Source of the DNA: Nymphalis io
Lineage: Eukaryota > Arthropoda > Insecta > Lepidoptera > Nymphalidae
Direction: 5' to 3'
Length of the DNA stretch: 64,000 nucleotides
Assembly: GCF_905147045.1 (NCBI RefSeq)
Contig: NC_065918.1
Location: 10,044,001 to 10,108,000 of the forward strand
Positions 20,625 to 25,435 of the stretch are shown piece after piece. Numbering within the stretch: position 1 is the first letter of the stretch; each line of letters begins with the position of its first letter. The notes beneath the pieces were generated by a model that searched no databases, had not been told where the DNA came from, and was given only the letters and a program-made list of their open reading frames with translations. A program made the translations under genes and the position numbers.

Positions 20625-23494
20625 TATATTCGCCGGGAGGGCAAATGATTCTACTATATATATATATAACTTTTCTTTTGTAAATACATACTTATATAGA
20701 TAATTACACCTAGACTCAAGACAAACATACATGTTCATGCACACAAATGTCTGTCCTGGGTGATAATCGAACCCACAATCGTCGGCGTGAAAGGCAAGTG
20801 TCTACCAACCACGCCAACCGGCTCGTCATCGACATCGTCGTCTGAATGTTTGATACAAAGATTTTTTTGTAATAGCTTTTATGTTTTAGAAGAAACCCCG
20901 TGGTCAGTGGAAGAGTTTATCGAGCAGGTCGAGAGTGGTTGTCGGTACGTTGATCCTTTTTTTACTACCTAATATTATGATTGCGAAAGTGAGTTTGTTT
21001 GTTTTTTTACACTTTCATGTTACTACTCAATCGAATCTCGTGACGTTTTGCATACTTGTTATCTTGGCTACAGAAAATAATATAAGGTACATAATACTTG
21101 CCCCCTCTGACACATGATAGTAGCAACAGAATGTCCTCATTTCATTCCTTATATTCTCACTTATGTTAATATTTTTATAGAAATGCATGCGTCGAACTCA
21201 ATAGAAAAAGCCTTATGGTTGAAGAGGCTGTAGAAGAGGTCCTGGATTTAGTCAAAAAAGCCGCACAACAAGTGAAACCGACTGAGATCAACCCGGATTT
21301 CGAGTTTCTTATTGCCGATGGTGCATTTTTTTATTATAAAAATCATCCAATTAATCTAAAGTTTTATGACAATATACTCTCGTATTATTTGCACACAGAC
21401 GATACACAGTCGGCCAGCGGAGCTGCCTCTACCATGAACGAGTCAACTGCTAGTGGTCAGCAGGACTGGTCTGCAGTATGGGAATGCTTTGAGAGCCCTC
21501 ACCGTTTACTTTCTATACCAGCTGGAGGCTTGTCGAAGAGCATGCAGGTACAAAGAATAGCCTACCGGTACTACTTCCAAATTGTATTCGAAAATATCAA
21601 GGCAATAACTATCTCTAGTGTATAGTGATCCTATATATATTCGATTCGATATGATTTTTAATTAAAAATTTTGGAACACCAAATTTACTAGTTTAACATG
21701 ATTGTTTTCAAGGTGTTCAATTATGACGGATTTTGGAATCATATACTAGTGACATACATACATTTATACACTTAACTTTAAGTAATATAAATATAACTAA
21801 TTACAATTTTATACCATTTAATAATATATATTTATTATTATGTCAAATATTTTACTCTTATATTTTCTTTAAGACCATAGAGCCACATGTTAGTAAGTGA
21901 TCACCACCAATCTTGGGAACTAAGATGTTATGTCCTTTGCGCCTGTAATTATACTGGCTTACTCACCCTTCTAATTAGAACACATCGTCACCGCATCAAT
22001 ATTGAGTATTACTGTCCTGTTAGAATATGTGATGTGTGATTTATTTAATAGTTGTTATAACGAACACAAAAGAAATGTCGAATATAATATTTACAAGAAC
22101 AACTTCATTTTGGATTTACTATAAAAGCAAACATAATGTTAAATTGTAGCCTGCATTTAACTCGTTGAATAGCATTAGCAGGAAGAGAAATAGCCGTCTA
22201 TTTCGCTATCCACTTTCCATCTGTTTATCCTAATAAAACTACACACACAATCATTCCAAAGAATGTACATAACACTACACACGCATATAAATCACACTAA
22301 AACATTACAAAACTAAAAAAAGTCAAAAACCCGACTGCAAAAAAGACAATTTAAATGTAATGCACTAACAAGACCGAAACCAGATAGACAATAGAAAATA
22401 AAATTAAAATAAACTATAAACAAATTAAACTCTACTACGGCTTAACAGAATATATTTAGAGCTGAAATCCTAAGTTAAATACCCGCATTAAGTTTATAAG
22501 TAGGCGCGTCCCCATTGCAAGCGAAACCCATTAATTTTCTATAGGTTTATTCCTAAATATTTTGAGAATACTGATATCAGTTCCGTCTAGGACACACGGA
22601 AGTACTCACATCCACAAAATATTTCATAATGTTTACGTAAAGTCTCATTGGTAAACAGGCTCTCTTGTTACGGTTGTGTTATAAATATGAAAATATCATT
22701 AAATCAATTCCTGGCATTGATATTTTTTAACTCTCTCAATCTTTAGAAATAAGTTATTTAATTATTATAAATGGCATGGTTAGTTTTACTTAAAATTTCT
22801 AATAATTTCAATTATGATTATGATATCTCTAATTGTTTTTTTTTCTAATTTTTATTATAACAATGGCATTAATTTATAATTTAATTTTAAATTTTTTAAT
22901 ACTGCTTTGTTTTTTACGTTATAGGTACGTGGACAGGCAAATGGGCCTCCTGGTATTAAGTGATCACCACCGCTCATAGACATTGACGATACAAGAAATA
23001 TTAAAAATTCTTAATTCTTTCTTTTTTTTCGTTGGTGGCACGTTAGAGTGCCAAAGATGTTATATTGTTGGGCCTGTAGTTACACTGGCGCACTCACCCT
23101 TCAAACCGGAACGCAACAATACAAGTATCGCTGTTAATCGGCAGAATATCGGATGAGTGAGTGGTACCTAACTAAGGAAGCCTTAATAGCGCAATGTTTA
23201 TGGGCTGCCTTGGGATGTAAAAGTCGCAAGTTCCCGATCCCTGGGGCTATTGTTGTCCCCACTCATAAAACAAGCTTTATGCTTGTAGCTAAATAAGATT
23301 ATTAGTATTATTTATGTATTTTACATGATTGACGATATGTTAAACATTATTTGGCTTGTAGGAAATGGTGAAGAACGCAGTGATTGAGATGCGCCGCTAC
23401 TATAGTCGCAAGGTGGTCGACGTCCTTATCAAAGTCACCAGGCGCGCTTTGGACCTCGTTATCAAGCACTTCTCACAGGACGTCGAGCTCAAAG
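4184..23494 (+). CDS. Axonemal outer-arm dynein heavy chain (DNAH5/DNAH8 type), N-terminal 16 exons
   Basis: Dynein heavy chains are the ATP-driven motors of ciliary and sperm axonemes. The DNAH5/DNAH8 class forms the gamma-type heavy chain of the outer arm. Sixteen exons join in one frame (3139 nt, ~1046 residues), which is only the N-terminal tail; the full family protein is about 4600 residues. Family hallmarks in order: the start-proximal YYQDVEE segment (exon 3), a WIKKIM segment before an LEYWKKR block (exons 5-6), NEAKDNAKFIQAMEKCC (exon 7), FYNTSERISSL (exon 7), FSENYVFGKFDTFCKRL (exon 8), KQKDDPPLPRNY (exon 10) and a conserved RESDCLIKMGLELP block (exon 12). The start is placed at 4184 because an in-frame TAG lies at 4175-4177. 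The AAA motor, microtubule-binding stalk and C-terminus are absent from the window. Introns hold several transposons. Assignment to DNAH5 versus DNAH8 (fly kl-3-like) is not resolved; family assignment is firm. Confidence 0.92.
4959..5096 (+). CDS. Dynein heavy chain exon 2
   Basis: Residues 25-70. Follows a TTGTAG acceptor and ends ATG|GTATGT, phase 0. It begins basic (KRREECERKARRGEMD) and continues into a helical segment ending in VFEGNM. This corresponds to the region just before the conserved YYQDVEE box in DNAH5-type chains. Confidence 0.85.
5168..5439 (+). CDS. Dynein heavy chain exon 3
   Basis: Residues 71-161. Acceptor TTTTTAG, donor TT|GTAAGT, phase 2. Contains LDDINQLFLPHMRNKLLWYY and the QDVEEVE box, then SDGWDVKFTGVCIYMFRI, which matches the LTGVC.FF.R block of DNAH5/8 N-termini. 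This exon fixes the subfamily assignment. Confidence 0.92.
5570..5754 (+). CDS. Dynein heavy chain exon 4 (GC donor)
   Basis: Residues 161-223 (the first base completes a Leu codon). Contains VMEYVYMNALAHPS and VKNQLLPGLRSFCSALKG, a tail segment of the family. The donor reads AAAAG|GCAAGT, so intron 4 is a GC-AG intron. Using GC at 5755-5756 keeps the frame with exon 5 and no GT nearby does. Confidence 0.85.
6051..6211 (+). CDS. Dynein heavy chain exon 5
   Basis: Residues 223-276. Acceptor GGTTTTAG, donor GAG|GTAAAT, phase 0. Encodes CEEVCNQVNLFDDG and ends in TTIATLEERVNEWIKKIMEV, equivalent to the VWIKQIEQVL segment ahead of the dynein N1 tail domain. Confidence 0.88.
6552..6668 (+). CDS. 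Dynein heavy chain exon 6
   Basis: Residues 277-315. Acceptor TTTTTGCAG, donor CAG|GTATTA, phase 0. Contains SESEQLRREVDSSGPQDELE and YWKKRGAQFSQL, matching the GPRAELEHWK block of DNAH5/8. A CA-rich microsatellite begins directly after the donor. Confidence 0.93.
7090..10757 (+). mobile_element. CR1-like LINE, near-complete copy in dynein intron 6
   Basis: Non-LTR retrotransposon, ~3.65 kb, with a GC-rich 5' region (7090-7700), a single long pol ORF, a short 3' UTR and a 17-nt A tail (10741-10757). The 3' UTR contains a strong hairpin: ACTCTACT (10686-10693) pairs with AGTAGAGT, enclosing CCAC/GTGG around the CCACTTACCATCAGGTGG motif. Base composition is much higher in GC than the surrounding intron. 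No ORF1 is seen, so either the copy is 5'-truncated or the family is single-ORF. No clear target duplication was found. Two more copies of the family are in the window (19628 and 58441). Placement in the CR1/Jockey group rests on the endonuclease and RT motifs. Confidence 0.9.
7701..10640 (+). CDS. LINE endonuclease-reverse transcriptase (pol)
   Basis: A 980-residue polyprotein that nicks target DNA and copies the element RNA by target-primed reverse transcription. The AP-type endonuclease occupies roughly the first 260 residues: SNIRGLHTN, TETQ, VFLGDFNAHHESW and SSDHSL are intact. The RT domain follows: GPDGIPAIVLKK, NYRPIAITSVLCKVMERI, YGFRPKRSTGDLL, SLDISKAFDRVWH (first Asp), AGVPQGSVLSP and CYADDSTV (the YADD box). 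The thumb/C-terminal part includes LLYKTQVRSCVEYCSHLWDG. There is no in-frame stop, so the protein could be functional. The open frame extends upstream to 7515, but the ATG at 7701 (MAQQKRNNGR) is the likelier start because upstream residues look like translated 5' UTR. Confidence 0.88.
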   Translation: MAQQKRNNGRTAVLTPTIPSLFEVEFSNIRGLHTNLNAVHHHLETARPAMLFLTETQILRPADTSYLNYPGYTLEESFKAKAGVCLFVRTDVCCHRLRCLEDPSFSMLVVRVDLVRQSRVYVCLYRSHNGDLETSRLFDHLNRVADAAQEQFPNAELVFLGDFNAHHESWLKSLKTDHAGRTAHAFALTHDLTQLVDQPTRIPDIDGQAPSLLDLLLTSHPVEYQVVVQAPLGSSDHSLISTRVPQAKLPPLAVCKRRVWHYKSADWDGMRDYYASVPWKERCFSGNDPTASAAAVAGEIMLGMEYYIPSSDLVSRSTRNRWFTRECADAVSAKQAAYRKWINGCISGASNIDSLKANYNKNSKSCRKAYTRADAQRIVQIGHDLVSHPRGSRSFWRLTKSVQNNFCQPSLPPLRNPDGSLAHSPQEQADLLAKLFADNSVIDDCSALPPTIPACGHTMPDIKIRQRDVRAELQSLDVRKASGPDGIPAIVLKKCAAELSPVLTRLFQLSLSSGSVPEAWRRANVQAVPKKGDRSDPANYRPIAITSVLCKVMERILNNQLIHYLEDHCLINDRQYGFRPKRSTGDLLAYVTHLWGEAIDKHGESLAVSLDISKAFDRVWHRSLLSKLPAYGLPAQLCTWIASFLHKRSLRVLVDGCASQFYVVNAGVPQGSVLSPTLFLLHINDMLSLGNIHCYADDSTVHGGYHGRAVAGRAETEERRENLVIELDRTLDLIAKWGSDNLVEFNAKKTQVCALTAKKSTFSPLPSLCGTPLVMQSKIAMLGIDVRCDLSPRDYIEAVIKTASRKLGVLNKVRRFFTPQQLCLLYKTQVRSCVEYCSHLWDGSAKYLLEALDRLQRRAVRIIGDVKVTNTLEPLQLRREIAALSAFYRLYHGECSEELFSLIPASPFLLKSTRAGSLCHRLTVTSIPSRTKKFGNSFLCRTSKKWNSLPAHVFPSSYNPGSFKRGVKRHLAGRQGEGG
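11385..11815 (+). repeat. tRNA-type SINE interrupted by a second SINE
   Basis: The left part (11385-11460: TTATAATTCACGTCGTGCTT, TTGTGAGGTAACCT) and right part (11738-11815: TGCATTGGAGCAGCG, TTAGCTTAAAACATT, GAGGGGAGG) are consecutive segments of the 17590-type SINE. Between them lies a minus-strand copy of the CCATCAGGTGG SINE (about 11517-11735). Confidence 0.6.
11517..11735 (-). repeat. Abundant SINE copy nested in another SINE
   Basis: On +, TCACCAACATTGGGAACTAA, ATGTTATGTCCTTTTTG, TCAAACTGGAACACA and a GAGTGGGTAGTGCCTACCC segment give the family order. An AT-rich insertion separates the last two blocks. Confidence 0.65.
11875..12156 (+). CDS. Dynein heavy chain exon 7
   Basis: Residues 316-409. 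Acceptor TTATCAG, donor AAG|GTAAGT, phase 0 at both ends. Contains IWRDTDHKITFCYNEAKDNA, MEKCCHSLYLDDP and QFYNTSERISSLMVK, among the most conserved stretches of the outer-arm heavy-chain tail. Confidence 0.95.
12326..12650 (+). CDS. Dynein heavy chain exon 8
   Basis: Residues 410-518. Acceptor TTTTTAG, donor GAAG|GTAAGC, phase 1. Contains ITNQMIETCKQYIT, ETIWSQERDQVREKL and FSFSENYVFGKFDTFCKRL, all within the dynein N1 domain. Confidence 0.95.
12745..12968 (+). CDS. Dynein heavy chain exon 9
   Basis: Residues 518-592. Acceptor TTACAG, donor AAG|GTATAT, phase 0. Contains YDYLDYRNNEFDKDYQAFEE and GIKFLTRFEK, matching the LDQRKMDFDQDYEEF and LKKFERL blocks of the family. Confidence 0.95.
13076..13223 (+). 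CDS. Dynein heavy chain exon 10
   Basis: Residues 593-642. Acceptor TTTCCAG, donor GCTG|GTACGT, phase 1. Contains the family signature FKKQKDDPPLPRNYSPVAG. Confidence 0.95.
13506..13687 (+). CDS. Dynein heavy chain exon 11
   Basis: Residues 642-702. It follows GGTAAAG and begins GRIKWARCL, the conserved G.I.WAR motif. It is noticeably GC-rich compared with its neighbours. The donor is weak (AAT|GTAATT) but keeps frame with exon 12. Confidence 0.9.
13801..13965 (+). repeat. Abundant SINE, diverged fragment
   Basis: AGCAATACTTCATATTGTTG, TGGTTTGAAG, GATGTAAGGCATTG and CAGTGCCAA keep the family order in dynein intron 11. The 3' CCATCAGGTGG end is lost. Confidence 0.55.
14049..14095 (-). repeat. 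Mariner fragment
   Basis: About 46 bp (AACGTACCGTGCTTTCTTTT then GCGACACCAGCGCCATTACA) matches the transposase 5' coding region of the mariner copies at 50834 and 36088. No terminal repeats accompany it. Confidence 0.7.
15110..16050 (-). mobile_element. Mariner (cecropia-type), internally deleted copy A
   Basis: A Tc1/mariner DNA transposon cut and pasted at TA. Both ends are preserved: TTAGGTCCTTAC at 15110 and its inverse GTAAGGACCTAA ending at 16050, each flanked by TA. At 941 bp it is shorter than the ~1.29-kb copies because two coding segments are missing: one around 15317 and one around 15828, where adjacent conserved blocks are joined. The remaining transposase pieces (helix-turn-helix part EELKAIVKADPSQSTSEVAA) are frameshifted, so it is non-autonomous. 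It sits in dynein intron 11. Confidence 0.9.
16083..16362 (-). repeat. Abundant SINE, diverged near-full copy
   Basis: On +, CTACCTGATGGTAAGTGGTC, CATAGACATTGACAATG, a GTGCCGCCAACCTTAG block and GAGTGGGTGGTACC-like and CTACCCAGACGGGCTTG blocks. The element's 3' end is at the left. It lies next to the mariner at 15110. Confidence 0.75.
16696..16899 (+). CDS. Dynein heavy chain exon 12
   Basis: Residues 703-770. Acceptor TTTTTCCAG, donor CAA|GTGAGT. Contains ITVNLDHTIKLLIRESDCLI and KMGLELP, matching the family block in which an Arg-Glu pair precedes a Met-Gly-Leu triplet. Intron 11 before it carries a mariner and SINE copies. Confidence 0.94.
17121..17394 (+). CDS. Dynein heavy chain exon 13
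   Basis: Residues 771-862. Acceptor TTGTTCAG, donor CCGG|GTGAGA, phase 1. Contains VRPLLLPQVVRLSSLLLPGL and VFWTSEDWKAFIDRA, equivalent to the LTWTS tail segment. The following intron holds a SINE and decayed LINE sequence. Confidence 0.93.
17590..17895 (+). repeat. tRNA-derived SINE, near-complete
   Basis: Begins with tRNA-like GAGATGGCCCAGTGTTAAGA and a B box in GTGGGTTCAAGCCC. It continues through TTATAATTCATCTCGTGCTT, ATCGTGAGGAAACCTGCATG, TCTGCCACATGTGTATTCCA and GCATTGGAGCAGCGTGGTGG to AGCCTAGCAGTGGGACATTC. This is a SINE structure typical of Lepidoptera. It lies in dynein intron 13 directly before a decayed LINE. Confidence 0.85.
17897..19272 (+). pseudogene. Decayed CR1-type LINE
   Basis: Scattered pol homology in different frames. 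Endonuclease part: VYVREDISRLEGRDPSIFWL (about 18027-18090) and HSLFGVTRPR with VWHYRSADWD (about 18185-18265). RT part: LDVHKSSGPNGIDLIVLQIC (about 18432-18491), LFSHSYKLGVVPHSW (from 18509) and a degenerate G-V-Q-G region near 18680. The end has FKKRVYSFH (near 19135) and a short A tail at ~19270. Many stops and frameshifts make it much older than the 7090 element, and it is a different family. Confidence 0.75.
19628..20552 (+). mobile_element. CR1-like LINE, 5'-truncated copy 2
   Basis: Matches the intact element from its position 9820 to the 3' end at high identity. It lacks the endonuclease and the RT core, and keeps only the thumb/C-terminal coding part (to the TAG at 20445-20447) and the 3' UTR hairpin. 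The 3' tail is AATATAAAAATATAT rather than pure A. Directly beyond it, the last ~38 bp of the LINE occur again in inverted orientation (see 20517-20655). Confidence 0.9.
20517..20655. repeat. Large palindrome of LINE 3' end with (TA)n centre
   Basis: The left arm AGTAGAGTCATTTGCCCTCC, continuing CGGCGAATATAAAAATATAT, is mirrored on the right by ATATATTTTTATATTCGCCG then GGAGGGCAAATGATTCTACT. There is one mismatch in the unique arms. The centre is ~60 bp of TA-rich repeat. Confidence 0.9.
20890..20944 (+). CDS. Dynein heavy chain exon 14 (micro-exon)
   Basis: A 55-nt exon for residues 862-880 (ETPWSVEEFIEQVESGC). Acceptor TTTTAG, donor CG|GTACGT, phase 2. It is supported by exact frame continuity on both sides and resembles the LTCEEFLQM region of DNAH5. 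Confidence 0.82.
21181..21547 (+). CDS. Dynein heavy chain exon 15
   Basis: Residues 880-1002. Acceptor TTTTATAG, donor CAG|GTACAA, phase 0. Contains RKSLMVEEAVEEVLDLV, corresponding to the K.SLVEEAVNELV block, followed by a divergent linker with a Ser/Thr-rich stretch (QSASGAASTMNESTASGQQ). Confidence 0.92.
21868..22030 (-). repeat. Abundant SINE fragment
   Basis: On +, GAGCCACATGTTAGTAAGTG, then ATCTTGGGAACTAAGATGTT, GCCTGTAATTATACTGGCTT and an ACTCACCCTTCTAATTAGAA block match the CCATCAGGTGG SINE. It lies in dynein intron 15. Confidence 0.65.
22926..23178 (-). repeat. Abundant SINE copy
   Basis: On +, GGGCCTCCTGGTATTAAGTG, ATCACCACCGCTCATAGACA, GTAGTTACACTGGCGCACTC, ACCCTTCAAACCGGAACGCA and GAGTGAGTGGTACCTA keep the family order. 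Dynein intron 15, 180 bp before exon 16. Confidence 0.75.
23362..23494 (+). CDS. Dynein heavy chain exon 16 (last one seen)
   Basis: Residues 1003-1047. Acceptor GGCTTGTAG, donor AAAG|GTAAGT, phase 1. Contains RRYYSRKVVDVLIKVTRRAL, matching the LLKVTR..L segment of the family. The frame is open at the donor, so a next exon starting with two bases is required. None is recognisable downstream. Confidence 0.9.
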
Positions 23495-24576
23495 GTAAGT
23501 CGTAGAGGAGTATTTAGCAACAGAAAACTGATTATTGGGTTCGATTGAAATATGACATGTATGTGCGTTACGGGCAAATTGGAAAGTAGCTCATATAACT
23601 ATTTTACGTATTTTATTCCGTACAATTTTTAATCAATGCAATATAAACTTTTGCTAATTGATCTATACACCCATATAGTGTATACAGGGCATACAAAAAT
23701 ATATATGAATAAAACATAGTTCAACACATCCTGCAGATTTATTCGTGCTTTTAAAAATCCCGTAATTTTTGTAAAATTACTGGTTCGATTTGCAGAGTGT
23801 TAGTGTTGGCAATACTTATTAACATGAAGAGTTTAAACTTAATGTCTTATTTATTTTGATAAAGTTTTATACTGTTTTGACAATTAAACTAAAACTTTTT
23901 TAAATGTTTGCGTATCTTTTATAGCTTTCCCGTTCGCTACATAATTGCCTTGAACGACAATATTATCGTCGACTACGTCGGCATATATAACAATAAATAT
24001 TTCAAAATTGGATCAACTTTCAAATGCAGTCGTATATTTATTATATTTATTTAAATCTATCCAAATAATTTTAACTTTTGATGAAAATTAACAATCCAAA
24101 TTAACGCTAAGTATGACGCAGGTAGATACTGGTACCGGTTTACCGCAATGTTTTTTTTGGTTGCACGTAATTTAGAAACTGTGTTATCTTCTAAATTATT
24201 CATTCGACTGGTAATGCGTAAGACAATATTAATCTATATTAAATCCTCAAGGTAACAAACATGTTTATCTGAATAAGGATTAATAATGAATTCGAGAAAA
24301 TTACTTCGCAAATAATCTATAATTTTTTACTAATATGAAACTGATATAAATAATTATTGTGTAGTTTACCTTAGAAAACAGACATAATTATGCTATCGCG
24401 GACTTTTTTATAGGTTTTTTAAGACCTAAAATTTTGTAGCACACTGTTTTCTCATGTATCTCCTAAGGTTTAGCCAGCTAAACACCGACATAGTTCAAAC
24501 GTTTTGTTTTGTACAGAACGAAGAATTTCGCGACTTTGTTTTCTAAATATATAAATAGTATAAAACAAAGAAACAA

Positions 24577-24620
<44 letters not shown>

Positions 24621-24742
24621 TCATGAAAATTGAAAAAATAATAACAAAAATAACATAAACAAAATACCAGTTAATACTCATAATATCAAATGGCGAGAGG
24701 CCATCCCAGAATGCTGAAAATCCCAATAACTTTTTATTGGCC
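23495..24742. other. Non-coding stretch after the last dynein exon
   Basis: AT-rich sequence with no exon-like segment. A (TA)n tract of ~38 bp lies at about 24582-24615. Confidence 0.5.
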
Positions 24743-24813
24743 CGAATTGGGAATTCAACCCAGGACCTCTGGGTCTTACATCTAGCCTAACTGGACCAAC
24801 GAGACAATCATCA
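24743..24813 (-). repeat. tRNA-derived SINE or tRNA pseudogene
   Basis: Read on minus: GTTGGTCCAGTTAGGCTAGA resembles a D arm/box A, and TCCTGGGTTGAATTCCCAAT is a complete T arm with a box B. The anticodon arm does not fold properly. An AT-rich 3' part follows. Confidence 0.6.
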
Positions 24814-25144
24814 ATCAAATAACATATGATATATTTCTAATCACGTATAATAAATTACTAATTAAAAGTCTAAAATTAGACTTATAATTACTAATTTATC
24901 AAGAATTTTATTTCATTAATATTTAACATTTTACCAATTAATAAAAGTTAAAAATAAACAGCATGAAAAAATAAGGTATATTTTCTTCATAAAATTTTAA
25001 ATATAGCAATTATGTACCTATATAGTTTTCGAATTTGTATTTTTATTCATATATTCCATCAATAAATAATTTATCAAAAGAAAACTTGCTCAACACTATC
25101 ATTTCTGTAGGCAAGGCCTATAGTGGCACCATGCCTATAGTGTC

Positions 25145-25434
25145 TTTCGAATCAATTCCCGAGACCCAAATAATAGAACAGTACTGGTTGATTTTACTGG
25201 TGTAATGCTTAAAGAGAAAATAATTCGGTTGTACAGGAAGTCAAACAAACAAAATAAAGGACTCACTACCGAAAAAAATGGTCTGAGTTCACCTTCCAAG
25301 CTTATATTCATATCAGAAAGTTTAACGTCTAAAATGAAACGATTATTTTATATTTTTCGTGATTTTGCTAAATCAAACGGCTACGTACTTTGCTGGACAT
25401 TCAATGGCAAGATACTACTGAAAAAAGAAAGGTG
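25145..25434 (+). pseudogene. LINE ORF1-type domain fragment (FP-like C-terminal domain)
   Basis: Reads in one frame as RTVLVDFTGVMLKEKIIRLY, then an LTTEKNGL segment, KLIFISESLTSKMKRLFYIF and NGYVLCWTFNGKILLKKER, ending in a stop at 25433-25435. The pattern (fitting VxVxFT, ESLT, W..NGKI.L+K) is that of the FP-like domain found in ORF1 proteins of many insect LINEs. It is only the C-terminal portion; no RT lies next to it. It is a relic or a solitary fragment, and a domesticated gene is possible but unsupported. Confidence 0.55.
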
Positions 25435-25435
25435 A

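Larger units (their letters stand above)
19534..20827 (-). repeat. tRNA-derived SINE interrupted by a LINE insertion
   Basis: The right part (20668-20827) read on minus starts with a tRNA-like sequence: box A TGGCGTGGTTGG and box B GGTTCGATTATC. The left part (19534-19627: TCCTGGGACATTTTTCACAC, CGGCCATCTGATCGCAAATT, GACAACTGATATACTACATA) is the remainder of the same repeat. The truncated CR1-like LINE at 19628 separates them. Confidence 0.6.

Noticed and set aside
20526..20744. ORF spanning the TA tract at the LINE palindrome
   Set aside because: It is mostly Tyr-Ile repeats read from (TA)n; not coding.
24743..24813. Functional tRNA gene
   Set aside because: The anticodon arm does not fold and the sequence continues into a SINE-like body.
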